Shown one piece after another: positions 28,100 to 36,907 of a DNA stretch of 64,000 nucleotides. Position numbers and translations under genes: made by a program. The stretch comes from Paenalkalicoccus suaedae. GTDB lineage: Bacteria; Bacillota; Bacilli; Bacillales; Salisediminibacteriaceae. The stretch's first letter is position 1, and every line of letters starts with the position of its first letter. The stretch is taken from contig NZ_CP041372.2 of assembly GCF_006965545.2 (NCBI RefSeq), forward strand, positions 3,596,001 to 3,660,000, written 5' to 3'. The notes under the pieces were generated by a model that searched no databases, had not been told where the DNA came from, and worked only from the letters and a program-made list of their open reading frames with translations.

Positions 28100-28651
28100 T
28101 TACTCTTTTTTATTGCATAGCTTTATTTCTTCATCGCATTCTTCTAGTATACTTTGCAACCTAGTTATTTCAGACTTCAGTTCTTCGATTTTTTTCTCAA
28201 GACGATTTTTATATGCTTTTCTCTTCCCTATTTCAGTTGCTCTCTCAACTTCTTGAGCACTTTGCTTTCGTAACTTACTTTGCCATCTATTTCGCATTCG
28301 TTCCGCTGAATATGGAAGTAAAGTAGTTAAGTGATCTATTGCTTCTGTTTGAGTCCTCCCAGATGACATATATTCTACTATTACTTGTGCAATTAATTCT
28401 TCATGTTCAGTTAGCCATTTATAGTCTCTCAAGTGAATGTAATTTTGCTGCCGCGTTTCTTCCGCTTCTTTTACTTCTTCCATACGCTGAGAACGAATAA
28501 CATGATACCACCTGTTATAAATGTGTTTAGGCTCTTTATTCATTTCCCGTCCAAGCTTTCGAACTGTGCCGCGCAATGACTTACCAGCAGCCAATTCTTG
28601 AATTATCACATCTCCAATTTGCTTATCATCTTTATCTGTCCATATGTTCAT
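28100..28651 (-). CDS. Myb-like DNA-binding protein, RsfA-type
   Basis: A 183-residue protein with two helix-turn-helix units of the Myb/SANT type: about 1-55 (WTDKDDKQIGDVIIQELAAG ... HIYNRWYHVIR) and about 78-130 (WLTEHEELIAQVIVEYMSSG ... RMRNRWQSKLRK), then a coiled coil (about 145-180). The paired tryptophans and NRW motif resemble RsfA/YlbO, prespore regulators of Bacillus. Other RsfA-like proteins exist in mobile DNA, so the target is unknown. It is a single gene among decayed ones. No clear ribosome binding site was noted at the ATG. Confidence 0.65.
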   Translation of the reverse strand: MNIWTDKDDKQIGDVIIQELAAGKSLRGTVRKLGREMNKEPKHIYNRWYHVIRSQRMEEVKEAEETRQQNYIHLRDYKWLTEHEELIAQVIVEYMSSGRTQTEAIDHLTTLLPYSAERMRNRWQSKLRKQSAQEVERATEIGKRKAYKNRLEKKIEELKSEITRLQSILEECDEEIKLCNKKE

Positions 28652-28763
28652 CTCAATACCCCACTTATTTTAATCAGGATTTCATAACCTCTATAATTCA
28701 TGCTTTATTGTTAAATTTTAATTAATTATTTATAGTATACCAATACTTTGGTAAATAGAAAAT

Positions 28764-28791
28764 CCCGTAGCAATCCTCTGATCGCTACGGG
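28764..28791 (-). terminator. terminator after the 28800 gene
   Basis: CCCGTAGC (28764-28771) and GCTACGGG (28784-28791) form an 8-bp stem followed on the minus strand by ATTTTC. Confidence 0.75.
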
Positions 28792-28799
28792 GGCATGGC

Positions 28800-29447
28800 T
28801 TAAAATGTGATAGATGCTAGTAATTCCTCAAGCTCCTCCGGCTCAAGCTCCACTAAATTTATGACTTCCTCTGTTTCATCCTCTAAATCTCTTACTAACG
28901 TTAATCGTTCTACATCATATTTGTACTCGACTCCATCAAGTAATACATGATTGTTTCGTGTAAAAATTCCAACGAACGCCTCATCTATCTCTACCATATA
29001 GATCTCGTTCAGTTGAAGAGAACTAAAGATCGCGACATTACGAACAGTCCTTTTCGTTTCATCATAAATGTCCTCTAAAGAACGAGTTTCCTCATTATAA
29101 TAGGCGTGCACTCGAATATCCCCATCTTCGCCCTCCAGTTTGAACGAACGCTGGTGAGAAAGACGTAAATTCGTGATCGCGAGATCTTCTGCTGTACGGG
29201 TATTCTCTTCACTTTCGCCCGATGCTTGCTCTCCAATACTAATGACGATCGCATCGATGAGCTGTCCGTTGATCTTTAATGTGAATGTTCCGTCTGGTAC
29301 ATCTCTAAACGTGATTAAGTTGCCGGTAAATTGATCGGCCATGACAATCTCTTCATTACTATCAAGCAGCTCCACTTCCAAAACGTCTGCATTGTGCAGG
29401 ACACTAAATCCAATATTACGCGACCCTCTTACGACAATTTCCTCCAC
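28800..29447 (-). CDS. acidic protein of unknown function, probably 5'-truncated
   Basis: A 215-residue acidic protein of alternating beta-strands (NIGFSVLHNADVLEVELLDS; DGTFTLKINGQLIDAIVIS) and a very acidic C-terminus (LEPEELEELL). I do not recognise a family; the first half resembles an extracellular beta-sandwich. The GTG start at 29447 has no ribosome binding site, and the frame stays open about 16 codons further up (to a TAA near 29500), so an N-terminal part with a signal peptide may have been lost. It has its own terminator and no partners. Confidence 0.5.
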   Translation of the reverse strand: MEEIVVRGSRNIGFSVLHNADVLEVELLDSNEEIVMADQFTGNLITFRDVPDGTFTLKINGQLIDAIVISIGEQASGESEENTRTAEDLAITNLRLSHQRSFKLEGEDGDIRVHAYYNEETRSLEDIYDETKRTVRNVAIFSSLQLNEIYMVEIDEAFVGIFTRNNHVLLDGVEYKYDVERLTLVRDLEDETEEVINLVELEPEELEELLASITF

Positions 29448-29527
29448 GGATTCAATAGCTACTGTAGAAGTGTCTTCTATGTTCCTGACTTTAAAGGCTT
29501 TTTATAGGGTTACTACGTTAACGAGCA

Positions 29528-29562
29528 AAAAAAGCCCCAACCATAAAAGGTCGAGACTTCCA
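29528..29562 (-). terminator. probable pta terminator
   Basis: On the minus strand GTCTCGACC pairs with GGTTGGGGC (with several G-U pairs) around TTTTAT, then T7. It lies beyond Repeat B copy 2, so the pta transcript would carry Repeat B in its 3' region. Nothing else is seen in 29448-29816. Confidence 0.65.
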
Positions 29563-29615
29563 TTATTGCATGACGCTTAAGTTAGCTCTTAAAGCCTTTT
29601 TACCTTAAAGAAAAA

Positions 29616-29790
29616 CAAGAGCCGGCAGACTCGGAAGATATCCGAAGACAATCCGTGGGAGTATGAGGTGGTGGAGACCCCACAGACCAGCGTTCAGGGA
29701 AGGCGGTAGCCGCACCCTGCTGGTCGAGGAGGCACCAGCTCCGAACCCACAGATGTCGTAGGGTATCTGCAGAGCTGACGGCTCTTAACC
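29616..29790 (-). repeat. Repeat B, copy 2, in the pta 3' region
   Basis: On the minus strand: AGAGCCGTCAGCTCTGC, CCTACGACATCTGTGGG, GAGCTGGTGCCTCCTC, an apical stem GACCAGC/GCTGGTC (29720-29726 with 29685-29691), CTGTGGG, CTCCCACGGATTGTC, CCGAGTCTGCC. The long-range pair CCCACGGAT/ATCTGTGGG replaces CCCATGGAT/ATCCATGGG of copy 3, so base pairing is kept. It starts 26 bases after the pta stop. Confidence 0.75.
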
Positions 29791-29816
29791 TTTTAAATCA
29801 AGTAAACCTTATCTAA

Positions 29817-30794
29817 CTAGTCTTGCAAGCTCTGCATCGCCGTAATCAGCGCTAGCTTGTACACGTCTTCTACGTTACAGCCGCGTGATAGGTCGTTTAC
29901 TGGCTTGTTTAGGCCTTGTAAAATCGGTCCGATTGCTTCGTAGCCACCTAGACGCTGTGCAATCTTGTAGCCAATGTTTCCTGCTTCAAGGCTTGGGAAA
30001 ACAAACGTGTTTGCTTCGCCTTTTAGTGGAGAATCCGGAGCCTTCTTCGCAGCAACACTTGGTACGAACGCTGCGTCAAACTGGAATTCGCCGTCGATTA
30101 CTAGCTCAGGCGCTTTATCTTTTGCGATTTGTACCGCTTCAGATACGCGCTCCGTCTCTTCACTCACCGCAGACCCTTTTGTGGAGAAGCTTAACATCGC
30201 TACCTTCGGATCAATACCGAATACGCGCGCCGTTTTTGCAGCTTCTACTGCAATTTCTGCTAGGTCGTTGCTGTCTGGAGCGATGTTAATTGCGCAGTCA
30301 CCGAAGATGTAGCGCTCATCGTTCTTTGCCATCACGAATACGCCAGACGTCTTCTTTACGCCTTCTTTTGTCTTAATGATTTGAAGCGCTGGGCGAACCG
30401 TATCTCCAGTAGAGTGTGCTGCACCACTAACTAGTCCAGCTGCCTTCCCTACGTGTACGAGCATTGTGCCGAAGTAGTTTGGCGTCTTAAGGATTTCTTC
30501 TGCCTGCTCCTTCGTGCTCTTCCCTTTACGACGCTCAACAAATGCTTCAACTAGCTCGTCGAACTCTTCGTACGTTTCAGGGTCTAAGATCGTTAATCTA
30601 GATGCATCAAAGCCTAGATCCGTAGCTTTTTGTCTTACTTCGTTTGTATTACCAACTAGTAGTGGATTTAAGACGCCATCCGCCTTTAATCGCACTGCTG
30701 CCTCTAAAATTCTCTCATCCGTTCCTTCAGGAAACACGATAGACGGATTTGCTTCTTTTACTTGCTCCGCAATCGCTGTAAACATCTCGCTCAC
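29817..30794 (-). CDS. pta: phosphate acetyltransferase
   Basis: A 325-residue cytoplasmic enzyme interconverting acetyl-CoA and acetyl phosphate, the overflow route to acetate with AckA. The PTA domain fills the protein: IVFPEGTDERILEAA, GLVSGAAHSTGDTVRPALQI, and ANTFVFPSLEAGNIGYKIAQR are signatures. GTG at 30794 with AGGAGG 7 bases upstream is the start; a longer frame (27 codons) lacks one. B. subtilis Pta is 323 residues, and hemQ lies nearby as here. Confidence 0.95.
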   Translation of the reverse strand: MSEMFTAIAEQVKEANPSIVFPEGTDERILEAAVRLKADGVLNPLLVGNTNEVRQKATDLGFDASRLTILDPETYEEFDELVEAFVERRKGKSTKEQAEEILKTPNYFGTMLVHVGKAAGLVSGAAHSTGDTVRPALQIIKTKEGVKKTSGVFVMAKNDERYIFGDCAINIAPDSNDLAEIAVEAAKTARVFGIDPKVAMLSFSTKGSAVSEETERVSEAVQIAKDKAPELVIDGEFQFDAAFVPSVAAKKAPDSPLKGEANTFVFPSLEAGNIGYKIAQRLGGYEAIGPILQGLNKPVNDLSRGCNVEDVYKLALITAMQSLQD

Positions 30795-30916
30795 AGGAAT
30801 TCCTCCTTTAAAATACATGCTACATACAAGCATACCCGTTCTACCTACAAAAATAAAACGTGTAAGGGTATTCATAGGTAAAGTTTTAATTTTCAGATTA
30901 AATCGTTACCACCTAC

Positions 30917-30961
30917 TTACAAATTGATCCATCTACGTTATAATGAATGAATACTCACTCA
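30917..30961 (+). promoter_or_regulatory. promoter with FadR-type operator
   Basis: TTACAA (30917), a 16-base spacer and TATAAT (30939) form a sigma-A promoter. TGAATGAATACTCACTCA (30944-30961) overlaps its -10 end and start region and fits the Bacillus FadR palindrome TGAATGA-N4-TCATTCA. The downstream genes should be induced by long-chain acyl-CoA. Confidence 0.75.
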
Positions 30962-30983
30962 TTTTTCTTAAGGAGGCATTCGT

Positions 30984-32903
30984 ATGTCGTTAGAGCATGT
31001 ATTTACTCCGCTTACGATTCGCAGTTTAACGCTTCGCTCCCGCGTTATCATGGGCTCGATGCACGTCGGACTTGAAGGTCTGGACCGTGGTGATGAGCGG
31101 CTTGTTGCGTTTTACCGAGAACGAGCGAAAAATCACGTTGGACTCATCGTAACTGGTGGAGCCGCCGTAAATCAGGAGGGTAGTGGTGGACGCGACTTTA
31201 TGACGATTGATAAGGACGAGGATATTGCGCGCTGGAAGCCACTAACTGACGCGATACATGAGGAAGGCGGCGCGATCGCACTTCAGCTCTTCCACGCTGG
31301 GCGCTACGCCTATAAGGCGATGACGGGACTTGATCCTGTTGCGCCGAGTGCGCTTCAGTCGCCGATCAATCCTGATGTACCACGCGAGATGACAGAGGAC
31401 GATATTCTTCGCACGATCGACGAATTTGCCCAAGGGGCCGCACGTGCTAAGGCAGCCGGCTTCGATGCGGTCGAGATTATGGGCTCAGAAGGCTACTTGC
31501 TTAACCAGTTCGTCTCCCCAGTCACTAATAAACGTACCGACGCCTGGGGCGGCTCTTTTGAAAATCGCCTACGCCTCCCTGTGCGTATTACTGAAGCGGT
31601 GCGCGAAGCGGTCGGCGACGACTTCCCTGTCCTGTTTCGTATGTCCGGTCTCGACTTGATTCCAGATAGCACCACCGAGGGGGAAACGTTAGCATGGGCT
31701 AAAGCCGTAGAGAAAGCCGGCGCAGACGTGATCAATGTCGGTATTGGTTGGCACGAGTCCCGTGTTCCGACGATCTCGATGAAGGTACCGCGAACGCATT
31801 TTGTTCCCGTCGCCAAACAGCTAGCCGCACATGTGTCGATCCCGGTTGTTGCAAGTAACCGCATTAATGATCCACGTGATGCAGAAATTATTTTATCTGC
31901 AGGAGACGTGCAGCTCGTGTCCATGGCACGTCCGTTTCTTGCAGATCCTGCTATTTTAACAAAGGCTAAAAACGGTCAGTTTGATCACATTAACACGTGT
32001 ATTGCCTGCAATCAGGCGTGCTTAGACCATGTGTTTGAAGGTAAGGCAGCGTCGTGCCTCGTCAACCCAGAGGCCGGTCGCGAGATTGATTTGCCAGTCA
32101 TTATGGCAGAAACAAAGCAACGGATTTTAATCATTGGTGCAGGTCCTGCAGGACTTGAAACAGCGCGCGTCGCAGCACTGCGTGGTCATGACGTGACCAT
32201 CGTGGATGAGCGCGACGAGCTTGGTGGACAGCTTAACTATTCGAAGCGCATTCCTGGTAAACAGGAGTTTTACGAAACGCTTCGCTACTACCGTGTGCAG
32301 TTAGAGGAACTTGGGGTAAGCGTCGTACTCGGTCACCGCGTGACAAAGGATGACGAGCTCCTATCCGATCACGATCACGTCGTGCTTGCTGCTGGGATAT
32401 TACCCCGTACACCGCCTATTCCGGGAGTGTCTCGCGCGGTTTCGTACAAAGAGGTATTTGACGGCAAGGTCACGCTTGGCAAGCGAGTAGTGATCATCGG
32501 CGGCGGTGGTATTGCCTGTGACTTGGCGCTATTTATCCGCGAGCAGGTGGAGTCGATTACGCTACTGCAGCGTGGAAAGAGCTTTGCGCGTGGAATTGGC
32601 AAGACGACGCGCTGGGCGACGCTGATGGAGCTTAAGCAGGCTGGCGTGAAGATGGTCGGTGGCGTTGAGGAATATGTCGGCATGGACGCGGACGGTGTGG
32701 CTGTGCAGGTGGATGACGCCGAGGTGCACGTGCCGGCTGATACGGTTATTTTAGCGGCTGGGCAGCTCGTGAACACGGAACTCGCGGAGGATATTGAGGC
32801 ACTCGGCAAGCAGGTGCACATCATTGGTGGCGCCCGCGATGCGCACGCCTTGGATGCGAAGAAGGCCATTTACGACGGCGCTGTGTTAGCGCGCGCACTA
32901 TAA
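30984..32903 (+). CDS. 2,4-dienoyl-CoA reductase-like flavin oxidoreductase
   Basis: A 639-residue three-part enzyme of the FadH type: an old-yellow-enzyme FMN barrel (about 1-330; GSMHVGLEG, GGAAVNQEGSG, HAGRYAYKAM), an iron-sulfur cluster loop with Cys in CIACNQACLD and ASCLVNP (about 335-360), then FAD- and NAD(P)-binding domains (GAGPAGLETARVAALRGHDV near 380; IIGGGGIACDLALF near 505). It would reduce double bonds of unsaturated acyl-CoAs or related enoates. AAGGAGG precedes the ATG. The FadR-type box and the downstream enoyl-CoA hydratase support a fatty acid role. Exact substrate uncertain. Confidence 0.85.
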   Translation: MSLEHVFTPLTIRSLTLRSRVIMGSMHVGLEGLDRGDERLVAFYRERAKNHVGLIVTGGAAVNQEGSGGRDFMTIDKDEDIARWKPLTDAIHEEGGAIALQLFHAGRYAYKAMTGLDPVAPSALQSPINPDVPREMTEDDILRTIDEFAQGAARAKAAGFDAVEIMGSEGYLLNQFVSPVTNKRTDAWGGSFENRLRLPVRITEAVREAVGDDFPVLFRMSGLDLIPDSTTEGETLAWAKAVEKAGADVINVGIGWHESRVPTISMKVPRTHFVPVAKQLAAHVSIPVVASNRINDPRDAEIILSAGDVQLVSMARPFLADPAILTKAKNGQFDHINTCIACNQACLDHVFEGKAASCLVNPEAGREIDLPVIMAETKQRILIIGAGPAGLETARVAALRGHDVTIVDERDELGGQLNYSKRIPGKQEFYETLRYYRVQLEELGVSVVLGHRVTKDDELLSDHDHVVLAAGILPRTPPIPGVSRAVSYKEVFDGKVTLGKRVVIIGGGGIACDLALFIREQVESITLLQRGKSFARGIGKTTRWATLMELKQAGVKMVGGVEEYVGMDADGVAVQVDDAEVHVPADTVILAAGQLVNTELAEDIEALGKQVHIIGGARDAHALDAKKAIYDGAVLARAL

Positions 32904-32918
32904 AGGAGGAATTTGTTC

Positions 32919-33653
32919 ATGGATAACGTAATGTATACGGTGGATGGGGCGATTGCGACGATTGCGATTAACCGTCCGCACGTCAAGAATGCGATTGATT
33001 TAGACTGTCACAAGGAGCTTTACGAGGCTTTTTCGCAGGCGAACGAGGACGATGCGGTGCGCGTGATTGTGTTTACTGGCTCCGGCGATTCATTTTCGGC
33101 GGGTGCTGACTTAAAGAGTATTCCGATTCAAGATTTGGCGGACTTTGATCACGGCGATTATTTGGAGGAAACGTATAATAAACTGCTTCGATTAATGGAT
33201 GCTATTCAGAAGCCGATTGTGGCCTACATGAATGGACTTGCAGTTGGTGCTGGGTTGAGCCTGACGCTTGCGTGCGACTATCGATTTGCGGAGCCGGGGG
33301 CTGTTTTTGCACTAAGCTTCCTTAAAATCGGACTTGTACCAGACGCGGGCGCGTCGTATTTTCTCCCGAGATTAGTGGGATTGCAAAAAGCAGTTGAGCT
33401 GGGACTAGGCGGCACGATCGACGTCTCGGAGGCGGAGCGCATCGGGCTGATTAACGGCACGGGCTATCCAGCCGAGCTACTGGCACAGCTTGCACGTGTG
33501 CCGCAACCGGCATACGGGATGATGAAGGAGAATATGAAGCGCGGATTTGAGGGCACGCTGTCTGAGACACTGACGCTTGAGCGCGATAGCCAGCGCGTCG
33601 CCGGGCAATCTCGTGCACATAAAGAAGCCGTACTCGCCTTTTTAAAACGATAG
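32919..33653 (+). CDS. enoyl-CoA hydratase/isomerase family protein
   Basis: A 244-residue crotonase-fold protein. The oxyanion-hole segments are [10 protein letters not shown] and [34 protein letters not shown] follows. It lacks the usual second Glu pair in an obvious form, so it could be a hydratase or an isomerase. ATG at 32919 has AAAGGAGG 9 bases upstream. It starts 15 bases after the flavin oxidoreductase and shares its FadR-boxed promoter, pointing to beta-oxidation. Confidence 0.88.
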   Translation: MDNVMYTVDGAIATIAINRPHVKNAIDLDCHKELYEAFSQANEDDAVRVIVFTGSGDSFSAGADLKSIPIQDLADFDHGDYLEETYNKLLRLMDAIQKPIVAYMNGLAVGAGLSLTLACDYRFAEPGAVFALSFLKIGLVPDAGASYFLPRLVGLQKAVELGLGGTIDVSEAERIGLINGTGYPAELLAQLARVPQPAYGMMKENMKRGFEGTLSETLTLERDSQRVAGQSRAHKEAVLAFLKR

Positions 33654-33721
33654 GTTTGGAATTTGCCAGCTTCACTTGTATAATAGACTTTGTGAGAAAA
33701 AGTAGAAATGGAGTGAAGAGC

Positions 33722-34468
33722 ATGGCAGAACCGGCAAAAACATTAGACGGTTGGTACGTATTGCATGATTTCCGTTCGATCAACTGGGCAGACTGGAAGC
33801 AACTGACAGAAGATGATCGTAACGCTATTTTAGACGAATTCTTTGAGCTTGTAGGCACGTGGGATTCTGTGCAACAAAAGTTTGAAGGTAGTCACGGCAT
33901 TTACTCAATTCTTGGTCAAAAAGCAGACTTAATGTTAATGATCCTGCGTCCTACTATGGATGAGCTGATTGACATTGAGGCAGCATTTAATAAAACTCGT
34001 TTAGCTGAGTTTACAACTCCGACGTACAGCTATGTGTCTGTTGTCGAGTTAAGTAACTACTTGCCTGCTGATAAGGATCCGAACGAAGATCCTGAAATCC
34101 AGGCGCGCTTAAAGCCGATCCTTCCAAAGTGGAAGTATGTGTGCTTCTATCCAATGGATAAGCGTCGCGATGGCGATGATAACTGGTACATGCTTTCTAT
34201 GGAAGAGCGCTCGAAGTACATGCGTAGCCACGGTATGATCGGCCGCACGTATGCTGGTCGCGTTCGTCAAATCATTTCTGGTTCTGTCGGCTTCGATGAC
34301 TGGGAGTGGGGCGTTACGTTATTTGCACACGACGTGCTTGAATTTAAAAAGCTCGTATACGAAATGCGTTTTGACGAAGTAAGCGCACGCTACGGCGAGT
34401 TCGGTAGCTTCTACGTTGGTAAAACGATGGACGACGACGAAGTCCGTCCGTTCTTTAGTGTGAAGTAA
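33722..34468 (+). CDS. hemQ: coproheme decarboxylase HemQ
   Basis: A 248-residue member of the chlorite dismutase-like family that oxidatively decarboxylates Fe-coproporphyrin III to heme b, last step of the Gram-positive heme pathway. The radical Tyr and its Lys lie in CFYPMDKRR (Tyr143, Lys147), and the proximal His in MRSHGMIGR (His170). GGAGTGAAGAGC precedes ATG 33722; the frame is open further up but without a ribosome binding site. Linked to pta as in B. subtilis. A strong terminator follows. Confidence 0.95.
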   Translation: MAEPAKTLDGWYVLHDFRSINWADWKQLTEDDRNAILDEFFELVGTWDSVQQKFEGSHGIYSILGQKADLMLMILRPTMDELIDIEAAFNKTRLAEFTTPTYSYVSVVELSNYLPADKDPNEDPEIQARLKPILPKWKYVCFYPMDKRRDGDDNWYMLSMEERSKYMRSHGMIGRTYAGRVRQIISGSVGFDDWEWGVTLFAHDVLEFKKLVYEMRFDEVSARYGEFGSFYVGKTMDDDEVRPFFSVK

Positions 34469-34492
34469 AGAAATAGTAGATTGAGTTGCGTT

Positions 34493-34527
34493 AACCCCCT
34501 CATCCTGTTGTGGTGAGGGGGTTTTTG
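34493..34527 (+). terminator. hemQ terminator
   Basis: AACCCCCTCA (34493-34502) pairs with TGAGGGGGTT (34514-34523), followed by T5. Confidence 0.93.
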
Positions 34528-34580
34528 TGTATGGATTGGAACTGACATATGAGGGAATATGTTTTTTATAGTGGGTTTGG

Positions 34581-35130
34581 GATGTGTTTTGGGGAGTTAT
34601 GTGCCTCGTTTTGGGTTTATGTTCCTCGTTGTGGATTTATGTGCCGCATTTGGATTTTATGTTCCTGATTGGGCAGTTATGGACTTTGACTCTTGTTTGA
34701 ACAGCGTTATGTTCCCCATTCCTGTTTTATGTGCCTTATTAGCTTTTTATGTTCCCCATTCAGAAGTTATGGACTTCTTTGATTGAATACGCGCATGGTG
34801 TAGCTTTATGCGCGAAATGCCACTGTATGATAAAGATGACTGATGTTATCGCGCTAGTTGAGGTTGAATTAACCGGCTCTCCCTTTAAAATTAAGAGAAT
34901 TAGCGTGTTAGCTTGGAGTTATGTTCTTTATTTCAAAGTTATGTTCCTCGTTGCAGGTTTATGTGCCGCATTTGGATTTTATGTTCCTGATTGAGGAGTT
35001 ATGGACTTTGACTCTTGTTTGAACAGCGTTATGTTCCCCATTCCTGATTTATGTGCCTTATTAGCTTTTTATGTTCCCCATTCAAAAGTTATGGACTTTC
35101 TCTCTTTTTTTAACAACGTTGTGTTCCCCA
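34581..35130 (-). repeat. 20-bp phased array with a duplicated block (word ATGTTCC)
   Basis: Words such as GTGCCTCGTT, GTTCCTCGTT, GTGCCGCATT and GTTCCTGATT start at 34601, 34621, 34641, 34661; GGACTTTGAC at 34681; then after a 30-bp step GTTCCCCATT, GTGCCTTATT, GTTCCCCATT, GGACTTCTTT at 34711, 34731, 34751, 34771. Nearly the same series, including the 30-bp step, recurs 322 bp later (34921-35121). Between the blocks (34791-34920) is unrelated sequence. The open frames here are artefacts of the repeat. The rest of 35131-35333 holds two copies of GCACTTCATTCAC and no gene. Confidence 0.88.
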
Positions 35131-35333
35131 TTCTCACTCCCCCTCCCCACAACAAAAAACACCCCCAAACGATAGACTTAACGCAAGCCCCGACTCGTTC
35201 AGCGATGTTTATACGTGTTTACCTCTTTGCCACTGCTAGCACTTCATTCACCTAAGCTTTTGACCTACCCACAAAGTGGCACTTCATTCACTAGCCTAGT
35301 TGTACTTTCGCAATCAACCAAAGCTCCATCAAC

Positions 35334-36170
35334 CTAATAAATCTTATCCACAACCGATTCTGCTGTCTTTTTTCGCATGCGCAACGTCTCTTCCTTCGTT
35401 CGTAGAGACAATCCTGTGCATAACAGGTCGATCATAAACAGTTGCGATATTTTTGCTGTAAGCGAGCCACCTTCAAGCGGAGACTCTTTGCCTCCTCCTG
35501 GCAAAACAATATCCGCAAACTCTGTAATCGGAGAGCGTGAATAGTAGGTGATCGCAATGACGGTTGCCCCGTTTTCACGTGCGACCTTAAGCGACTGAAT
35601 CGTGTCACGTGTACTACCGGACACGCTTAGTGCGACCACGACATCGCCTGCGCCAAGTGTCGCTGCTGTCATCGACTGTAAATGAGAGTCTGCGATTGCC
35701 TCGGTGATTCTGCCAATACGCAAAAAGCGACTTTTTGCGTCTAGTGCCGTGAGACCCGATGTCCCAACTCCAAAAAAGCAGATCGTTTTCGCATGCTCTA
35801 AGTACGTGATGGCAGACTCTAAATCCTGATCGCTTAGCATCGTCGCTGTCTCACGGATTGTTTGAATCGTGTTCGCCTGTACTTTATGAATAAAGTTTTC
35901 CTCTTGATCCTCAGCCTCTTCTTCTGAGACAGTTTGCGCTAAGGCAAGCTTAAACTCTTGGTAGCCCTTTAACCCGATCTTACGGCAAAAGCGTAGCACC
36001 GTCGTCTCACCCACCCCGACGTGATACGCAAGGTCTGTGACCGAATAATAGAGGGCATCCTCTAAATGATCCAGCACATAGCTTGCTACCTTTTGCTCTG
36101 ACTTCGTGAGCGAAGGATAATAGCTGTTAATAATGCCTTTCATCGGCTTTTTAATTTGTGTCGTTCCCAT
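35334..36170 (-). CDS. RpiR/MurR family regulator with SIS domain
   Basis: A 278-residue repressor: an N-terminal HTH of the RpiR type (about 12-85; LTKSEQKVASYVLDH ... VGVGETTVLRFCRKIGLKGYQEFK) and a sugar-phosphate-binding SIS domain (about 125-255; CFFGVGTSGLTALDAK, VVALSVSGSTRDTI). It overlaps the end of nanE by 31 bases and is last in the ABC-nanE operon. The likely effector is an amino sugar phosphate such as ManNAc-6-P or GlcNAc-6-P. Possible binding sites are the dyads at 40826-40897. Confidence 0.88.
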   Translation of the reverse strand: MGTTQIKKPMKGIINSYYPSLTKSEQKVASYVLDHLEDALYYSVTDLAYHVGVGETTVLRFCRKIGLKGYQEFKLALAQTVSEEEAEDQEENFIHKVQANTIQTIRETATMLSDQDLESAITYLEHAKTICFFGVGTSGLTALDAKSRFLRIGRITEAIADSHLQSMTAATLGAGDVVVALSVSGSTRDTIQSLKVARENGATVIAITYYSRSPITEFADIVLPGGGKESPLEGGSLTAKISQLFMIDLLCTGLSLRTKEETLRMRKKTAESVVDKIY

Positions 36171-36871
36171 GTCTCTCGCTCCTTTGCAATCAAATTGACG
36201 AAGCCCTTCGTAATTTGCTGCGGTCGTGTAATCGCAGAGCCCACAACGACGGCGTATGCGCCAAGCTTTAGCATATCTACCGCCTCTTCAGGCGTGCGCA
36301 CGCGACCCTCGGCAATGATCGGTACCTCTATCTCATTCGACAGTGCGCGAAGTAGCTCTCTATCAGGACCAGCCTGAGACGAATCCGTGTAGGACGTATA
36401 TCCGGAAAGCGTTGTGGAGATCGCATCGCAGCCAAGCTTTGCTGCCGCAACCCCTTCTGCCACTGTCGAAACATCTGCTAAGACCAGTGTATCATGATCG
36501 TGAATAAATGAAACAAGATCCGCCAGCATTTCGCCTCCAGGACGCGCTCGATCCGTTGCATCAATCGCAATCATCTCTACTCCGACCGCAAGAAGCTCCT
36601 CCACTTCTGCCTTCGTTGCCGTGATATACACAGCGCTATCCGCATAGTCCCGCTTCACAAGCCCAATAATCGGAGCGTTCGTCACCTTTCGCATCTCCCG
36701 AATATCCGCCGCTCCGTTCGCCCGAATCGCAACAGCGCCACCCTCCACTGCTGCTTTTGCCATCTTTGCCATCGTATCTCCGCCGTGCAATGGCTCCTCT
36801 GGTAGCGCCTGACAGGAGACGATGAGTCCCCCTTTAATTGTGCTAAGCATTTCCGTGTCTTTCATCTCCAT
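36140..36871 (-). CDS. nanE: N-acetylmannosamine-6-phosphate 2-epimerase
   Basis: A 243-residue TIM-barrel enzyme converting ManNAc-6-P to GlcNAc-6-P. Family motifs are GGLIVSCQALPEEPLHG at the N-terminus, IIGLVKRDY with the catalytic Lys, EMIAIDATDRARPGG, and PIIAEGRVRTPEEA with the catalytic Glu. Several start codons (36874 GTG, 36871 ATG, 36865 ATG) are possible; none has a perfect ribosome binding site. No sialic acid lyase (nanA) is in the window, so ManNAc itself, not sialic acid, is the probable source. The product would need NagA and NagB from elsewhere. Confidence 0.92.
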   Translation of the reverse strand: MEMKDTEMLSTIKGGLIVSCQALPEEPLHGGDTMAKMAKAAVEGGAVAIRANGAADIREMRKVTNAPIIGLVKRDYADSAVYITATKAEVEELLAVGVEMIAIDATDRARPGGEMLADLVSFIHDHDTLVLADVSTVAEGVAAAKLGCDAISTTLSGYTSYTDSSQAGPDRELLRALSNEIEVPIIAEGRVRTPEEAVDMLKLGAYAVVVGSAITRPQQITKGFVNLIAKERETWERHKLKSR

Positions 36872-36907
36872 CACCCACTTTTTTAGAAAATCAGTTTGCT
36901 ATCTACT

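Noticed and set aside
27128-28651. Prophage
   Set aside because: Only one collar fragment and a regulator-like gene; no integrase, terminase, capsid or attachment sites seen.
29885-30312. Two long plus-strand frames opposite pta
   Set aside because: They are antisense shadows of the conserved pta coding sequence, with no family resemblance.
34559-35255. Plus-strand frames after hemQ
   Set aside because: They run through the 20-bp phased array, have repetitive products and no ribosome binding sites.
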